Source of the DNA: Castor canadensis
Taxonomy: Eukaryota > Chordata > Mammalia > Rodentia > Castoridae
Assembly: GCF_047511655.1 (NCBI RefSeq)
Contig: NC_133396.1
Location: 129,279,490 to 129,343,489 of the forward strand
Length of the DNA: 64,000 bases
Direction of reading: 5' to 3'
In this document: positions 45,467 to 56,313 of the stretch, piece by piece
Layout of the letters: each line of letters starts with the position of its first letter
Position numbering within the stretch: the first letter of the stretch is position 1
Position numbers and translations under genes: made by a program
Notes under the pieces: model-generated
Told to the model about the DNA's origin: nothing
The model's database searches: none
What the model saw: the letters and a program-made list of their open reading frames with translations, nothing else

Positions 45467-45926
45467 ACAGTGTTTTGACACTGTACGTTCTGGGTGTGGC
45501 CTCTGATTTAGCTGGAAGTCAGAGTGTTCCTCTAAACCTGAACCGGATCCACGGGGCAGGGACGGAGAAGAGTACCTCCACTTCAGCACTTTTCCCCTGG
45601 GTGGCTCAGCTGATGCTCCCTTAGCAACCCTCATGCCTCCTGAGGAGCAGGGGTTCATCCTGCTGGCCTCTCCTGGCAGGTGCCGAGGGAGGCTCCACAC
45701 AGCACACAGTCTGACCATTGATTGGTCCATACACTGTGTTTGAAAAACATGATCAAAGACTGAACATCTAAAAGTTGGGAGAGCTTATGTAACAGCCTAA
45801 GTAATTGGCTCCTCCTGAAAAAAAGGGAACTCGCTGTACCCTTGGACATGCATTCTCTCCTCTCCATAGACTCCTCTGGCTGACTTCACTCATTTACTTG
45901 TCTGGCCCCTGTAGGCACTTGAGGCT

Positions 45927-46136
45927 GTTTTTTTGTTTTTGGTTTGTTTGTTTTTTGGCGGTACTGGGGTTTGAACTCAGGGCCTACACCTTGAGACACT
46001 CCACCTTTTTTGTGATGCGTTTTTGAGATACAGTCTCATGAACTATTTGCCCCGGCTGGATTCAAACTTCCATCCTCCTGATCCCTCCCTCCTGAGTAGC
46101 TAGGATTACAGACTTGAGCCACCAGCGCCCTGCTGC
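45927..46136 (-). mobile_element. Dimeric SINE
   Basis: GGCGGTACTGGGGTTTGAACTC to GCCACCAGCGCCCTGC. Confidence 0.9.
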
Positions 46137-46277
46137 ATTTGCGTTTTTAAGCTGTTCTATGTCAGGTCTTGGAAAACCTGAAGACTCTATACTAGATTCT
46201 TGTCTTATGCTTAGCACCTGTTTGGCATAAAGTGCTAAAAAGATGAAACACAAAGTGGCCCCTGGATTTGATGGCTA

Positions 46278-46315
46278 CAGGCAAAGGTTGGAGAAAAGAC
46301 AGAATGTAGACAAGT
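46278..46315. repeat. 38-bp exact direct duplication, copy 1
   Basis: Identical to 47278-47315 (both begin CAGGCAAAGGTTGGAGAAAA), with unrelated flanks. The offset is exactly 1000 bp. Confidence 0.95.
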
Positions 46316-46587
46316 GAATTAGAAATAGTGAAACACAAACAGAAGAGCTAAGATATAATTGTCGATTCTGTATATAATGTAGACCATGTTTTGGGGACTT
46401 AGGACACGGGAGGGAAAGGGGCTGAAATACAGGATTAAATGGGTATTGGTAGGGAAGACTCACTGTTTGTAATTCATCAGGGATTTATAGAGCATTGGAA
46501 CATGGAACAAACGCCAATAGGGACTGTGAATGTGTAACCTTTATCATACATGTACATATAGATATATGAGACAGAGAGAGACATCTT

Positions 46588-46760
46588 AAGGAATTGGTTT
46601 ACCAATAGAAATTTATTTTCTCACAATTCTGGAGGCTAGAAAATCCAAGGTCATGTTGTCAACATGACTCTCACCCCCCAACCCAGGATTCTTCCCTTGG
46701 TTTGGGGATGATCTTTCAGTATGTTCATGTGGTCTTCCCTCTGTGTCGATCTTCTTGAAA
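46588..46760 (-). mobile_element. MaLR-like LTR fragment
   Basis: AGAAATTTATTTTCTCACAATTCTGGAGGCTAG followed by a TTCTTCCCTTGGTTTGG segment; truncated on both sides. Confidence 0.65.
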
Positions 46761-47104
46761 GTTGCCCAAGCAGCAGGAAAAAACTAACCTCAGAACAGTA
46801 TTTTTCAAACTCAGAGTTACAATCCATTGTGAGTTACAGAATCAATTTGGGTTCAACCAGCATATAGGTACATCACTGTACAGGGTAAGCATTGTTTTGT
46901 GACATTTTTGTTGCTGTTACTATGTAAACAAAACCACTGGAGACTGCAAAGTTTAAAGCCACTAGCCCTAGAGGGGAGTCAGTGGATGAATGTTGTCAGG
47001 TAAAGGGGCCGCTGGTAGATCTGAGGTGGGGCCTCTAGTCCTCTCCTCAGCTTTGAGAAGTCAGCCTGGTGTTCCGGGAGGATCAAAGGCAGGCACGACG
47101 ATTG

Positions 47105-47240
47105 CCATTCTAGTCCCAGCTCTGCTGTTATTATCTATGTGATTTGGGCTGATTAGCCTTTCTGAGTCTCAATTTCTCCATCTGAAAAACGACAATGCCT
47201 CCTACTTCACAGGGCTGATGTGCCTAGTAGACTGTGAGTT
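47105..47240 (+). mobile_element. MIR SINE fragment
   Basis: CCCAGCTCTGCTGTTATTATCTATGTGATTTGGG, then TCTGAGTCTCAATTTCTCCATCTG and CACAGGGCTGATG. Confidence 0.8.
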
Positions 47241-47277
47241 ACTTCTGGCTGGTGGCCTTGTCCTATTCACATCAGGT

Positions 47278-47315
47278 CAGGCAAAGGTTGGAGAAAAGAC
47301 AGAATGTAGACAAGT
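47278..47315. repeat. 38-bp exact direct duplication, copy 2
   Basis: Copy 2 is followed by a further AGACAAGTA, so the terminal GTAGACAAGTA word is locally doubled. Confidence 0.95.
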
Positions 47316-47721
47316 AGACAAGTATGTCCAGTCCTTCACACTATCACCCCTTTGTGCTTGGGAAGAGAAAAAAGGAACTAGCATTTAACATTAGTATGTC
47401 AGATCCTGTGCTGGACACTCAGTGTGATTTGTTTGGATGTGGAATTTCAAACGGGGCATGTTAGATGCGGTGGTGCTCTGTAAAGTTCTGACATACTGTT
47501 GCAGCTGGTTCCATCCGGTTAAAGACTTCCATCCCAGATATAGGGAATTCCAAACATTCCAGCTGTCCAAGCCCATAGAGTGTGCTGAGAAGGGCCTCTC
47601 AGCCCAGAAACCTGAGTTAGGGGTGCTGGTGGTAACCACAGGATGAACAGAGACCAGGGGGTTCCCTCTCAACCCCTCTCAGTAGCCCACACAGGATTGC
47701 TCCTTGGGACTCCCAGGTCTC

Positions 47722-47945
47722 TAAAGTGGCCCAACCGGAATGGGAAGAAACACGCCCTGAAGCCTGGTGTGGGTTACCCTGCCCCTCCCAACCCCTATGA
47801 ACAGGGCTGGCAGCACCGTGGGAACTTGCCAGTGCCTGACCCATGCGAGGGTCTAGCCCTTTGGGCCCCACACCCAGGTAAACCAAAGCTGAGGACTGAC
47901 AGTGCAGTTACCCTGGATCTCAGTAGGGCTGAGTCAGCAGAGAAG
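47722..47945. repeat. Diverged duplicated segment, copy D
   Basis: Partner of 33003-33250, same orientation, about 14.7 kb away. Small open frames through it are not conserved between the copies, arguing against coding. Confidence 0.65.
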
Positions 47946-47964
47946 AGATTGTAGGACTGAAGAA

Positions 47965-48028
47965 GGGGCTGAGTGTGTAGCTCTGGTAGAGCTCACTGGA
48001 AGCCCTGGGTTCCATTCCCAGCACTGTG
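47965..48028 (+). mobile_element. ID-like SINE
   Basis: GGGGCTGAGTGTGTAGCTCTGG and GGGTTCCATTCCCAGCAC. Confidence 0.8.
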
Positions 48029-48454
48029 TGCGTGGGTGGTGGTGTGGGGAGAGGAGGGTGATGCGAGGAGGGGGGAGGTAGGAAGAGGAGATGGTGAAGA
48101 GAAGACACATTTAGTTACCTCCCCAACACCCAGACCTAGCTTCCCAAGACACAGAAGCCCAGTGATGTGAGCTGCAGCCCTGGGTGGATTAGAACAGGGA
48201 AGACATAAGTCTCACAGAAGAGACTAGTCCAACTGAGGATGAGCGCAGAGGAGGAGGGGGCGCTGGTTCCAGATGGGAGAGGACGGGTTTATCTCAGTTG
48301 TGGCGTTCACCCACTGTGTGGGCTCTCCCACCACCCTACCTCCGATCTGTTGTGAGATTCCTTTCTGCCTCGTGTGGGCAAGCACATTCTTCTCCTTGTC
48401 CAGCCCAAAGCTCCATCCTCAGCCAAGTGGAGCCACACAAACTCAAGGCCATTT

Positions 48455-48700
48455 CCCCTCGGTTTCAACAAATACTTGTGAAGCGTCTACCACGTGCCTG
48501 GTGCTAGAGACAGAGATTATACTTCTTTCCCTCTAGCGGCTTACCATCAGGGTGGGGTGGGGATAGGTGGAGAGGCAGGGACACTGGCGGAAAAAAGACA
48601 AACACCGAGGAATAAGTATGGAGTGAAAGGATAACAAGACGTTGTGGGAATACACAAAATAATTCAGGGAGACAAATCCCATGGTTTTTGGGTTTCCTCA
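48455..48700 (+). repeat. Ancient interspersed repeat fragment
   Basis: CAAATACTTGTGAAGCGTCTACCACGTGCCTGGTGCTAGAGACAG has the head sequence of the same kind of old repeat as at 32.2 kb. Confidence 0.4.
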
Positions 48701-48879
48701 TGGGATAGCTAACACCAAATATTCCAGGGCAGCAGAGGTGGTGAGTTGAGATGCTGGCATTGAACTGGCGATCAACAGTGCTGGGAAAAAGAAGGGACGC
48801 GGCGCAAGGCGGGGGCACAGATCCTAAGTCAGGGCGGAAGGAAGGGAAGAGTGCGGGCGACACCGGGAGCCCTGCAAAG

Positions 48880-49850
48880 TCTTCCGAGGCGGCACGAGGG
48901 GGCGCGAGGGGGTGGGGAGCGGGTCCTACACGTGCGCTACGTGCTGCGCCGCCGCCGCCCCCTCCCCGGCCGCTAGGGAGCCGGACCTGCCCCCCTCGTT
49001 CCGTGGCTCGGTCTCGGGGCTATGCCGCTGGAGGACCGGGAGGGAGGAGAAAGTCATTCCCTTAGTTTGGGATCCAGGAGCGTGGTCTTCCCATCACGGC
49101 GACCGGAAGGAGTGCAGGGAGCGCCTCATCAGCCGGCGGGCGAATTGGGGGCGAAAGCTGCAGATCGGGGGGTGCGGGGCTGGGGGCATGAGGTGTAGGG
49201 GCTGAGTTGGCGGGATGACGATGGCGATCCCTAGAAATGGACAAATGGAGGTGGTTGGGGGGACGGAGGCCCGGGCGGGGGCGGAGTGTTGTCCAAGAGT
49301 AAGGAGGGGGTTCCTGGAGACGTGGCACTCGGAGCGGGGCTTGGTTCCGCTCAGGCCGCCTGGGCTGCAGCCCCGCTTTCCCTCGGGAACCTGGACCTGG
49401 CCCCGCCCAGGCCTCGCTCCCAGCCCTCCGGGAGCCGTGGCCGCGGCACCTCCTGGCCGGGGTTGTCCAAGTCCGGCCTCTGGGGCGTCCAGCCGGCCCC
49501 AGACAAGACAATGCGGCCCGGGCCCCGCCCCCGGAGGCTGATGCGGCCCGGGCCGCGGCCAATCACCGCGTGCGGCTAGGCTCTTTAAAAAAAGAAGAGC
49601 CGGCCGCGGTGTGGCTGTCAGCTGGAGAGGGATCCCTCCGCCCATGTAAACACACATCATAAAGGGCAAGGGGAAGCGTCTTCTGCGGGCGGGGGAGTCG
49701 TCGCCTTCCCAGAGAGACCTCTTGGTCCCCAGGTTTCCCTCGCCAGCCTGGCAACGGCTCCCTCCCTGGACGTTACCTCGGATCTGTGCGGAGCCTAACA
49801 GCTGCTGCCTGACCTGGGAGCAATAGTATCTCATCACTTAGAGTCACTAC
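48880..49850. promoter_or_regulatory. CpG island upstream of KDM5B, candidate lncRNA (PCAT6-like) promoter
   Basis: A second CpG-dense block 2-3 kb upstream of the KDM5B start. It contains a CCAAT box (49559-49563) followed about 20 bp later by a TTTAAAAAAA TATA-like element (about 49582-49591), a spacing that would fire a + strand transcript from about 49610. In human the antisense lncRNA PCAT6 (KDM5B-AS1) starts at roughly this distance from KDM5B; here it would run on the - strand. Both transcripts are inferences from position and motifs. Minus-strand open frames of 166 and 247 codons in the island have no recognisable protein similarity. Confidence 0.5.
48888..48906 (+). promoter_or_regulatory. 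Candidate CTCF site at the left edge of the upstream CpG island
   Basis: GGCACGAGGGGGCGCG resembles the CTCF core. A weaker similar motif (GGAGGGGGCGCTGG) lies at 48254-48267. Motif reading by eye only. Confidence 0.35.
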
Positions 49851-50436
49851 CGGAAATGGAGGAAACAGGACTGCGAGACCTTGAGAGTTGGGAGCGAGCG
49901 GGAGTCTTAGCACACAGTTGAGAATTGAGAAATATTTTCTTAGGCTTGTTCCTCTGTGCCCTTCAGTTAAATAATAGTCACGGTTCATGTATGTCTAGAG
50001 TTCTTCTCCCTGCTTGTAAGATGTCACCATCAAGGGTGAAAATACTGCTCTCCAAGAGAGCACATGACAGGAAATCAAGTCCAGCAAGACCCTCCAATGC
50101 ACACAACGCTCAGGGCAAGAGCGACAAAGATTTCTCTTTGGAATACTATTATGAAAAAATTTTCAAAAATTCAGTAAAATTAAAATAATTGAAAGCAAAT
50201 TCTATACAGGCTAGCTAGATTCTACCGCTACAAATGACTTGCTGAATCTCGTTCTCTTACACTGAAGATTTTTTTCCTCTAATAGGATGCCACCTGTCCC
50301 TCTGCTTGCAGGAAAAGGTTTATCCAGGTTCCAAAGCCCTAGAGAGCTAAGAAAAGGTGTACCTTCTCCAAGGACTGCTCCAAACTCTTTTGAAGGCCAA
50401 GTACCTCTGGGAAGTTTATTAAAGAGGAGTTTCTCT

Positions 50437-50536
50437 TTCTCTCTATCCTTCCTTCCTTCTTTCCTTTTCTTTTTCTCCTTCCTTTCTTCCTTCCTTCCTC
50501 CCTCCCTCCCTCCCTCCATCCCTCCCTTCCTATCCT
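50437..50536. repeat. CTTC/CCCT polypyrimidine tract
   Basis: TTTCTC, CCTT and CCTCC units over about 100 nt. Confidence 0.9.
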
Positions 50537-50764
50537 TAAGGAGAAGAGACTTCATTCCTCTGGGTAAATCTGAAAGCAGGGTTTGGGTGCCATTGACCCC
50601 TCCTTACAGAGGCCCTGGCAAACAGTCCTTCCATGGGTTTGGCTGCCTTTAGGATAAAAGAGGTCATTTCAGTGTTGAAGTTGTACTTTTTGAACTTCCT
50701 TGTCTTTTCTGGGGCTAGACATTCTCTTTTCCCATTAAAAAAAGTGCTTCAAAAGTGTTCATAT

Positions 50765-50895
50765 TTCTTAGTTACTTAACCTCTCTGTACCTCCATTACT
50801 TGCTCTTCAAAATGGGGATAATGCAGTACCTACCTGGTCCTGCTCTAACTCAGTGAGCTAATGTACACCAAGTGTTTAGAACCCTGCACACACAA
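50765..50895 (+). mobile_element. MIR SINE fragment
   Basis: AGTTACTTAACCTCTCTGTACCTC then CAAAATGGGGATAATGCAGTACCTACC. Confidence 0.75.
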
Positions 50896-50924
50896 GAACA
50901 TTACATAAATAATGGCTATCACCC

Positions 50925-51330
50925 AGTTCTGATCTCCCCCTTCAGACTGTTGGGTATCTCTACCTGGATGTTCCAGAGACACCTCAACTCAACATGTCCA
51001 GAAGTGAACACATTATCTTCTTTCCTAAAACTGTGTCTTCTGTCTAGTATAATCTGAGTGAAGTTTCCAACAATGCCAGTGGGTCAGCATCCATCTGCAC
51101 ACTTGAATCATGCTTAGTACCTCCATCCCAGTTTGTCCCTCTGTCCTAATTTTATTTCCTACATAATGATGGGTCTTCATTTAGGCCCATCATTTCTCAG
51201 CTGGATTATTTCAAGAGTCTTTTACTTCTCTCAAATTCAACCTGGCCTATGGCTGTGCATGACTTTTTCTTGCAACACTCCCTTTCTCCCAATTTCCATC
51301 ACTTAGAAGTCACATTGATTTGGTCAAACT
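50925..51330 (+). mobile_element. L2-like LINE fragment
   Basis: CCTGGATGTTCCAGAGACACC, CAACTCAACATGTCCAGAAGTGAAC and later TTTCAGCTGGATTATTTCAAGAG-type sequence match the L2 3' region in order. Confidence 0.6.
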
Positions 51331-51334
51331 TCAT

Positions 51335-51450
51335 CTTCCTTATTTGTGACATGGGAATAAGAGTACTTGCCTCACCAGGTTGTGGTGCAGGCTGATTAAT
51401 CATGCAAAGCACTTAGTTCAACGTCTAGGATATGCAAGTGCTTCAAAGTG
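51335..51450 (+). mobile_element. MIR SINE fragment
   Basis: GTGACATGGGAATAAGAGTACTTGCCTCACCAGGTTGTGGTG and ATGCAAAGCACTTAGTTCAACG. Confidence 0.75.
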
Positions 51451-51744
51451 TTATTACTGTTATCACCACTATCGCTTCTCACACCCATGCTGTTCTGAAG
51501 TTCAAGTTGTTCCCTCTACCTGTAGTTCCAACACCCTTTCTGTCCCTCCTGGGTTTTCTAAGTGTACACTTCAATCTTGGCACAGTGTACTGACATGAAT
51601 GAATGATCACCTTACAGGTCTCATTCTCTCCACCAAGATTATTAACTTCTTGAGGGCAGGAACTCTTGGCGTTACAATGGTCAATAAATATTGGCGCGAC
51701 TGAACCATAAAGCTAACTCCATCCCCACGCAGAAGGCCCCGGCC

Positions 51745-52017
51745 CCTCCCGATGAGGGGGCGGGGCGGGGAGCTCGGCGCGGGGGTGGGGGTGGGGGTGG
51801 GACTCTTTTTCCTCGCCGTGGCGGCGGAGGCGCACGGCGTGGGGCAGAGGCAAGACGTCGTCGTCGGAAGGCTGAAAAAGCCCAAGGTGCTGCCGTTGCT
51901 AGTAGAAGTCGGACTTGTCGCCCGAGCCGCGCGTCTGCCGAGGTCTGGGACCGAGTGGAGCTCGCAGCCGCGGTCCCGGAGCCCACCCTGCCCCCCGCCC
52001 CTGCCCGACCCTCGGTG
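51745..52017 (+). promoter_or_regulatory. KDM5B: KDM5B core promoter and 5' UTR within a CpG island
   Basis: GC-rich, TATA-less promoter. Overlapping GC boxes (GGGGGCGGGGCGGGG) lie at 51756-51770, followed by a repeated GGGGGT tract (51781-51799) and a pyrimidine run CTCTTTTTCCTC near 51803-51814 that is a plausible initiator. The sequence from there to the ATG at 52018 would be the 5' UTR, about 200 nt. The exact start site is inferred; no transcript data are visible. Confidence 0.75.
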
Positions 52018-52221
52018 ATGGAGCCAGCCACCGCGCTGCCCCCGGGCCCGCGCCCGGCGCTGCCTCTCGGGGGCCCGGGCCCGCTGGGCGAGTTCCTGCC
52101 TCCCCCCGAGTGTCCGGTCTTCGAGCCCAGCTGGGAAGAGTTCGCGGACCCCTTCGCTTTCATCCACAAGATCCGGCCCATAGCCGAGCAGACTGGGATC
52201 TGTAAGGTGCGGCCGCCGCCG
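52018..52221 (+). CDS. KDM5B: KDM5B (JARID1B) coding exon 1, N-terminus including start of JmjN domain
   Basis: This exon encodes the first 68 residues of lysine demethylase 5B, a nuclear Fe(II)/2-oxoglutarate enzyme that removes tri- and di-methyl marks from histone H3 lysine 4. Residues 1-30 are a proline/glycine-rich leader. From about residue 31 ([15 protein letters not shown], then [17 protein letters not shown]) the sequence is the start of the JmjN domain, which packs against the catalytic JmjC domain. The exon ends after three proline codons at a consensus GTGAGT donor (52222), matching the known KDM5B exon 1 boundary. The ATG is the first in frame: the frame upstream is open back to a TAA at 51685 but has no ATG. 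The leader differs from human by a few substitutions; the JmjN part looks identical. Exon 2 is not in the window, so the gene runs off the right edge. Confidence 0.97.
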
Positions 52222-52726
52222 GTGAGTCACGACTGCACCCCGGATCCTGCTCGCGGCCGGGGGAGGTGGGAGCGAGGACGCGCGGGGCCGGAGGCCCGAG
52301 GCCCGAGGCGCGGGGGGCGGGGAGCGGTCGCCCCGCAGGCCTCGTCAACTTTGGGGCTGTCCAGAGGGGTCGGAGTTGAGGCGGCGGGAGGAAGGCGGAG
52401 GGCTCCTCCCGGGTGGGACCCTAGGAGCCCTGGGACAGCGGGGCTTTGGCGGTGCCACGCCAGGGCCGGGTCGCGGCGGGGCTCCGGCGGACGGGTGCGC
52501 GGCCCGACCCTGGGGTTCGGGTTCGGTTCCGGTTGGAGCGGTGGCAGGGGCCGGGCCGGTCGCGGGGGAGTTTCCTCGGGAGCCCGGCGGAGGCGCGGAC
52601 GGGGAAGGAGGGCCGTGGGCCGCCGGCCGCGGCAGACTGGTCCTCGCCTCCTTCCCCGGGGTGCGGGGGTGTGTGATGGGGTGGGGGTGGGGGACTTGCG
52701 AGTTGTCGTGCGAAGAGGAAAGTTTT

Positions 52727-52740
52727 CAATATGGCGGCGG
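52727..52740 (+). promoter_or_regulatory. Candidate YY1 site in KDM5B intron 1
   Basis: CAATATGGCGGCGG carries the AANATGGCGGC core bound by YY1, which is typically found just downstream of CpG-island start sites. Only the motif is seen; binding is inferred. Confidence 0.5.
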
Positions 52741-53599
52741 GAGCCCCTGGTCCTTTGTGTGGTGGCGGCGTCGGCCCGGAGCGGCCCTCACCTGGGCGCC
52801 CCACCCTCCAGACCAGGGCACCCCTCACCCCTTGCTCCCTTGGCCTCCAGGTGTCCCCCGGGCCGGGGTCGAGGAGGGGGCGGCCGGCGCTGCCCGGGGG
52901 CGGGGAGGAGCCGCGGGTCTCAGGCCTGGAGCGGATGTGTTGCGGGGGGCGCAAGGGTCTGGGGGGACACTTTTGGGATGATGGGGGCAGGACCGGCGGC
53001 GGCGGCGGCGGCGGTGGGCCCCGGTGCCCGCCTGCGCTCGCCAGCGCTGCCACTCCGACTTCTGGCCGGGCCCGGCGGCTCCCCAGGGAAGCCCAGTTGT
53101 GGTGGTGGGGACGTGGTGTAGGGGGAGATGTCAGGCGACTGGACCCTCCCACCCCCCTGCAAATTGCCTCCCACTTTCCCCGGTCCCCAGCCTCCCCGGG
53201 CTGAAATACAGCCACCCTCTCAGCCCTGGGGCCCGGGGGCTGTGAGCCAGGGGTGGAAGCTTCTGAAACGGTCCCCAACGGCCCCCAACGTTCGCTGGGG
53301 ACAGCCGGCCAACTCCTGCCCCGGCCCCCGCCCCCAACCGGCGCTGGATGCGCTGCGGCACCCCTGCTTTAAGCCCACCTTTCGGGATGGTCTGAGCGGA
53401 GTTGGCCTGGACGACGGTTGGCCGGGCAGGGACGGTTGGGAGGAGGTTTAACTGCCTTTCCCCCTGTTGGAGAATTGTCTCCCCTGCCCCCTCCCCCAAA
53501 AGGGGCAAGGTTCCTCCCCTCCCCCCCACCGGCCCCTTCCTCCCTTAAACTTGCTGTTTGTAATGACATTTGAAGTTGCAGGGGTTGTGTGTGTAATCA

Positions 53600-55500
53600 T
53601 TCTGCTTTGGAAAAGCTGTTTTGAGGGAGATCCCTGAAAAAAACCTTCCTTATCCCAGCCCCTTCCCTACTTCCCCACCCCCAAAATTAAAAAACACGGA
53701 CGCCATACTTTAGTTTTTCTTGGATAAGTTTGAAGATGGAGATGAAGCAGTGTCTCAGAAAATAACCGGCCAGCTAGTATGGGGGAGGTGTGCGAAGCAG
53801 ATCCATTTCTCGCGGTGGAGTGGCCGAGGTGGATTATTGTTGCTTAGGGAAGAAGTACATTTCTCTGAGAGTCCAGTGGCCTGCAGAAGTTACACCCCGG
53901 GCTGGTTAGAGCCCAGGAATAGGTCGCGTTTCAGACATCTAGCAGTTTCCTCCTTCTGTTAGGTGCTAGGAAGGATGAGTATGAATATTGGACATTTGTA
54001 TTCATGGGATTTTATTCGGAAATTAGACCACTCGAGTAAGTTCTAGGTAACCAGAATGTGAGGAGTTAGGTTCCTGGGAGTTGTCCTCCATGTTGGTATT
54101 GTGGTATATTAGGGTATATCCTTTATCTTGCTTGCTTTGCCTCTTATAGAGACCCGTTTCCCAAAAGATAGTATGGCTCTAGTTAGTTTGGGCCACCCAT
54201 TTCCTCTTCTGGGCCAGCAGATTAATAGCAGTCTTTGCAAAATACGCGTTTGTATTGCCTTTTCCCACTCTGAATGTCAGACAGACATGATGGCCACCAT
54301 TTTGTATTGAGAGACTATGTACTACAGCCCGAGGAAGGGGGTAAAGAGGAACAAATAATCTCAAACATAACCAAGTGATCTGTTTTGGAGACCTCCTTTG
54401 TGTGGAGGGGCTTGCTTCCTCCTTTGTCTTACAAACTCCTGTGCCAAATGGAAAGAGTTTGGGAGTATTTGCTGTTGATATAACCACAAAAAGGGAGATC
54501 TTTCCAGAAGTTGTAGCTCTTGAGGAGAGGGGTCTTGGAACAAAGGCTTCTCTTAGGAGATGTAAACAGTCTTTGTTTTAGAAACTGTTTTGTTTTAGCA
54601 AAGCTAACTGTGAACAAGTGGTTTCAGAGAGTTGAAATATAGGGGGGGAAAAAAACCTTTAAGAAGTATGAAATATTTTCCATGGTGTGATAGCTGCATA
54701 ATACCTGTTTCTAGATGATTTTTGGAACACCAGTGGCTACATTAAAAGGAGAATTAGGGTTTTTGGTATTTTACTTGTTAGTAGGTCAGGGGGAGAATGA
54801 AAGCATTTGTTTCCTTTTGTTCTTACCTTTGTATCTTTAGTTAATAGTACTTTCATAGCTTCAGTTTATAGCTGCTTTCTTGGCTTATGAAAACTTCGGA
54901 TGTTTGCATGACTTTGGGTGCAAAAGGGATTTATGAAAATACAGCAAGGTAAATGTGATAAAAGGCTATATGCAAATCCCAAGTTTAAAAGGAGTAATCT
55001 TTGTTTCAAATTACATCAAGTATATAGGATAAGCAGGCTCATTTTCTGAGCAGAGACCTTTGTAAACTTTAATCTATTTTCTAGTTTTGATACCTTAAAA
55101 TGCAAATTTTAATTTCTGTCTTGATGTATTTAGTTGTTTACAAACAAATGGTATTTTCTCTATTACTTTGTGGTATTTGGAAATGATTAATTTTAGGGTT
55201 GTAACTTAGTAGGCAAAAAAAAAAAAAAATGAAAAATAATTCCTGCTTAGTAATGACTTTTTTGAACCTCCCGGGTTTGATAGGAACATATTTGATGGCT
55301 TTAATAGCTATCTTCCCTTAAACATCTTAACTTTTGGCCACAGGTAGGCAGATTGCAAAACACTCTTCCTTAGCGATATCCAGAAGTGAGAGATTGAAAC
55401 CAAATCCCCTCGATGGTACAGTGGACACATTTTTTTTTTTTTTCAGCTTTAACTTCCTGTGGTCACTGTTTTGCTCCGTTCATCCTTACAGCCAAAGTGT
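53600..55500. other. Repeat-free 5' part of KDM5B intron 1
   Basis: About 1.9 kb with no SINE or LINE sequence that I can recognise, the longest such stretch in the right half. Nothing coding is visible; regulatory content is possible. Confidence 0.5.
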
Positions 55501-55529
55501 AAAACTGTTTTAATACAGTCAACAGCTTT

Positions 55530-55735
55530 TTTTTTTTTTTGCAGTATGGGTTTTGAACTTAGGGCCTCACACTTGATAGGCAGTCACTCTGCCATCTGAG
55601 CTACTCAGCCAGTCATTTTTTGTGGTGGATATTTTCAAGATAGGGTCTGGAGAACTATTTTGCTCCACCTGGCCTTGAACCTTGATTCTCTGGAGTAGCT
55701 AGGACTACAGGCGGAGCCACCAATGCCAGCCTACC
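55530..55735 (-). mobile_element. Dimeric SINE in KDM5B intron 1
   Basis: T-tail, GTATGGGTTTTGAACTTAGGG, to GCCACCAATGCCAGC. Confidence 0.9.
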
Positions 55736-56195
55736 TGTCAGCCTCTTTGAGTGTGCTTACTGGTTCCACCCCTAGAGAATAGGGAGGGACTTAAATACAC
55801 AGTCATTTATCTGGTAGAAGTATTAAAATGACATGGAGCTCAGCTATGCCGATCCAGCATAGCAGTCTCCCTAATTTCAGGTTTGACTTTGGCCTTACTC
55901 TTACTTTTAGTGTCATGGAATCTTTCTCTAGTTTTTCTTTGGCCACTTTAAATCTTTAACATTTGGAGAAGAGGCTTATCAGTAGGAACATCCTTGTGAA
56001 GGAAGAATATATAGCTACTTAAAAATAGCTTTATAAGTGCTAAATAAAAGTCATATGCCTTCTAATGCACCAATTTATAGTGTGCAATCAGAGGTTTTCA
56101 GTGTGTTTACACAGCTGTGCAACCATCATTAGAGCCCATTTTAGAACATTTTCATTTCCCCCAAAAGAACCCTTGCACTCACAACTGCTTAAAAA

Positions 56196-56313
56196 AAATT
56201 TTTTTTTGAGGTGTAGGGTCTCACTATGTAGCCAAGGGTGACTGAACCCATAATCCTTCTGTCTCAGTCTCCCCAGTGCTGGGATTACAGGTGTATGCTA
56301 CCATGTGTAGCCT
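56196..56313 (-). mobile_element. B1-like SINE in KDM5B intron 1
   Basis: TGAGGTGTAGGGTCTCACTATGTAG to GGGATTACAGGTGTATGC. Confidence 0.85.

Larger units (their letters stand above)
51745..53350. promoter_or_regulatory. CpG island covering KDM5B promoter, exon 1 and 5' part of intron 1
   Basis: Continuous, strongly GC-rich and CpG-dense sequence with GC boxes and CGG runs (for example around 52995-53015), giving way to AT-rich DNA after about 53.5 kb. Such islands mark promoters of broadly expressed genes. The long open frames on both strands here (up to 476 codons) come from stop-codon scarcity, not genes. Confidence 0.9.

Noticed and set aside
49094-49837. 247-codon and overlapping 166-codon - strand open frames in the upstream CpG island
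   Set aside because: Both overlap in different frames, are compositionally biased and match no family; a non-coding transcript is more plausible.
51691-53121. 476-codon open frame read as one long gene
   Set aside because: It begins at a TTG, and only codons 110-177 (KDM5B exon 1) have protein similarity; a consensus donor at 52222 ends the coding part and the rest is GC-rich intron.
52421-53278. 285-codon open frame on the - strand opposite KDM5B intron 1
   Set aside because: Low-complexity proline/arginine/glycine composition, typical of a CpG island with few stop triplets; no domain.
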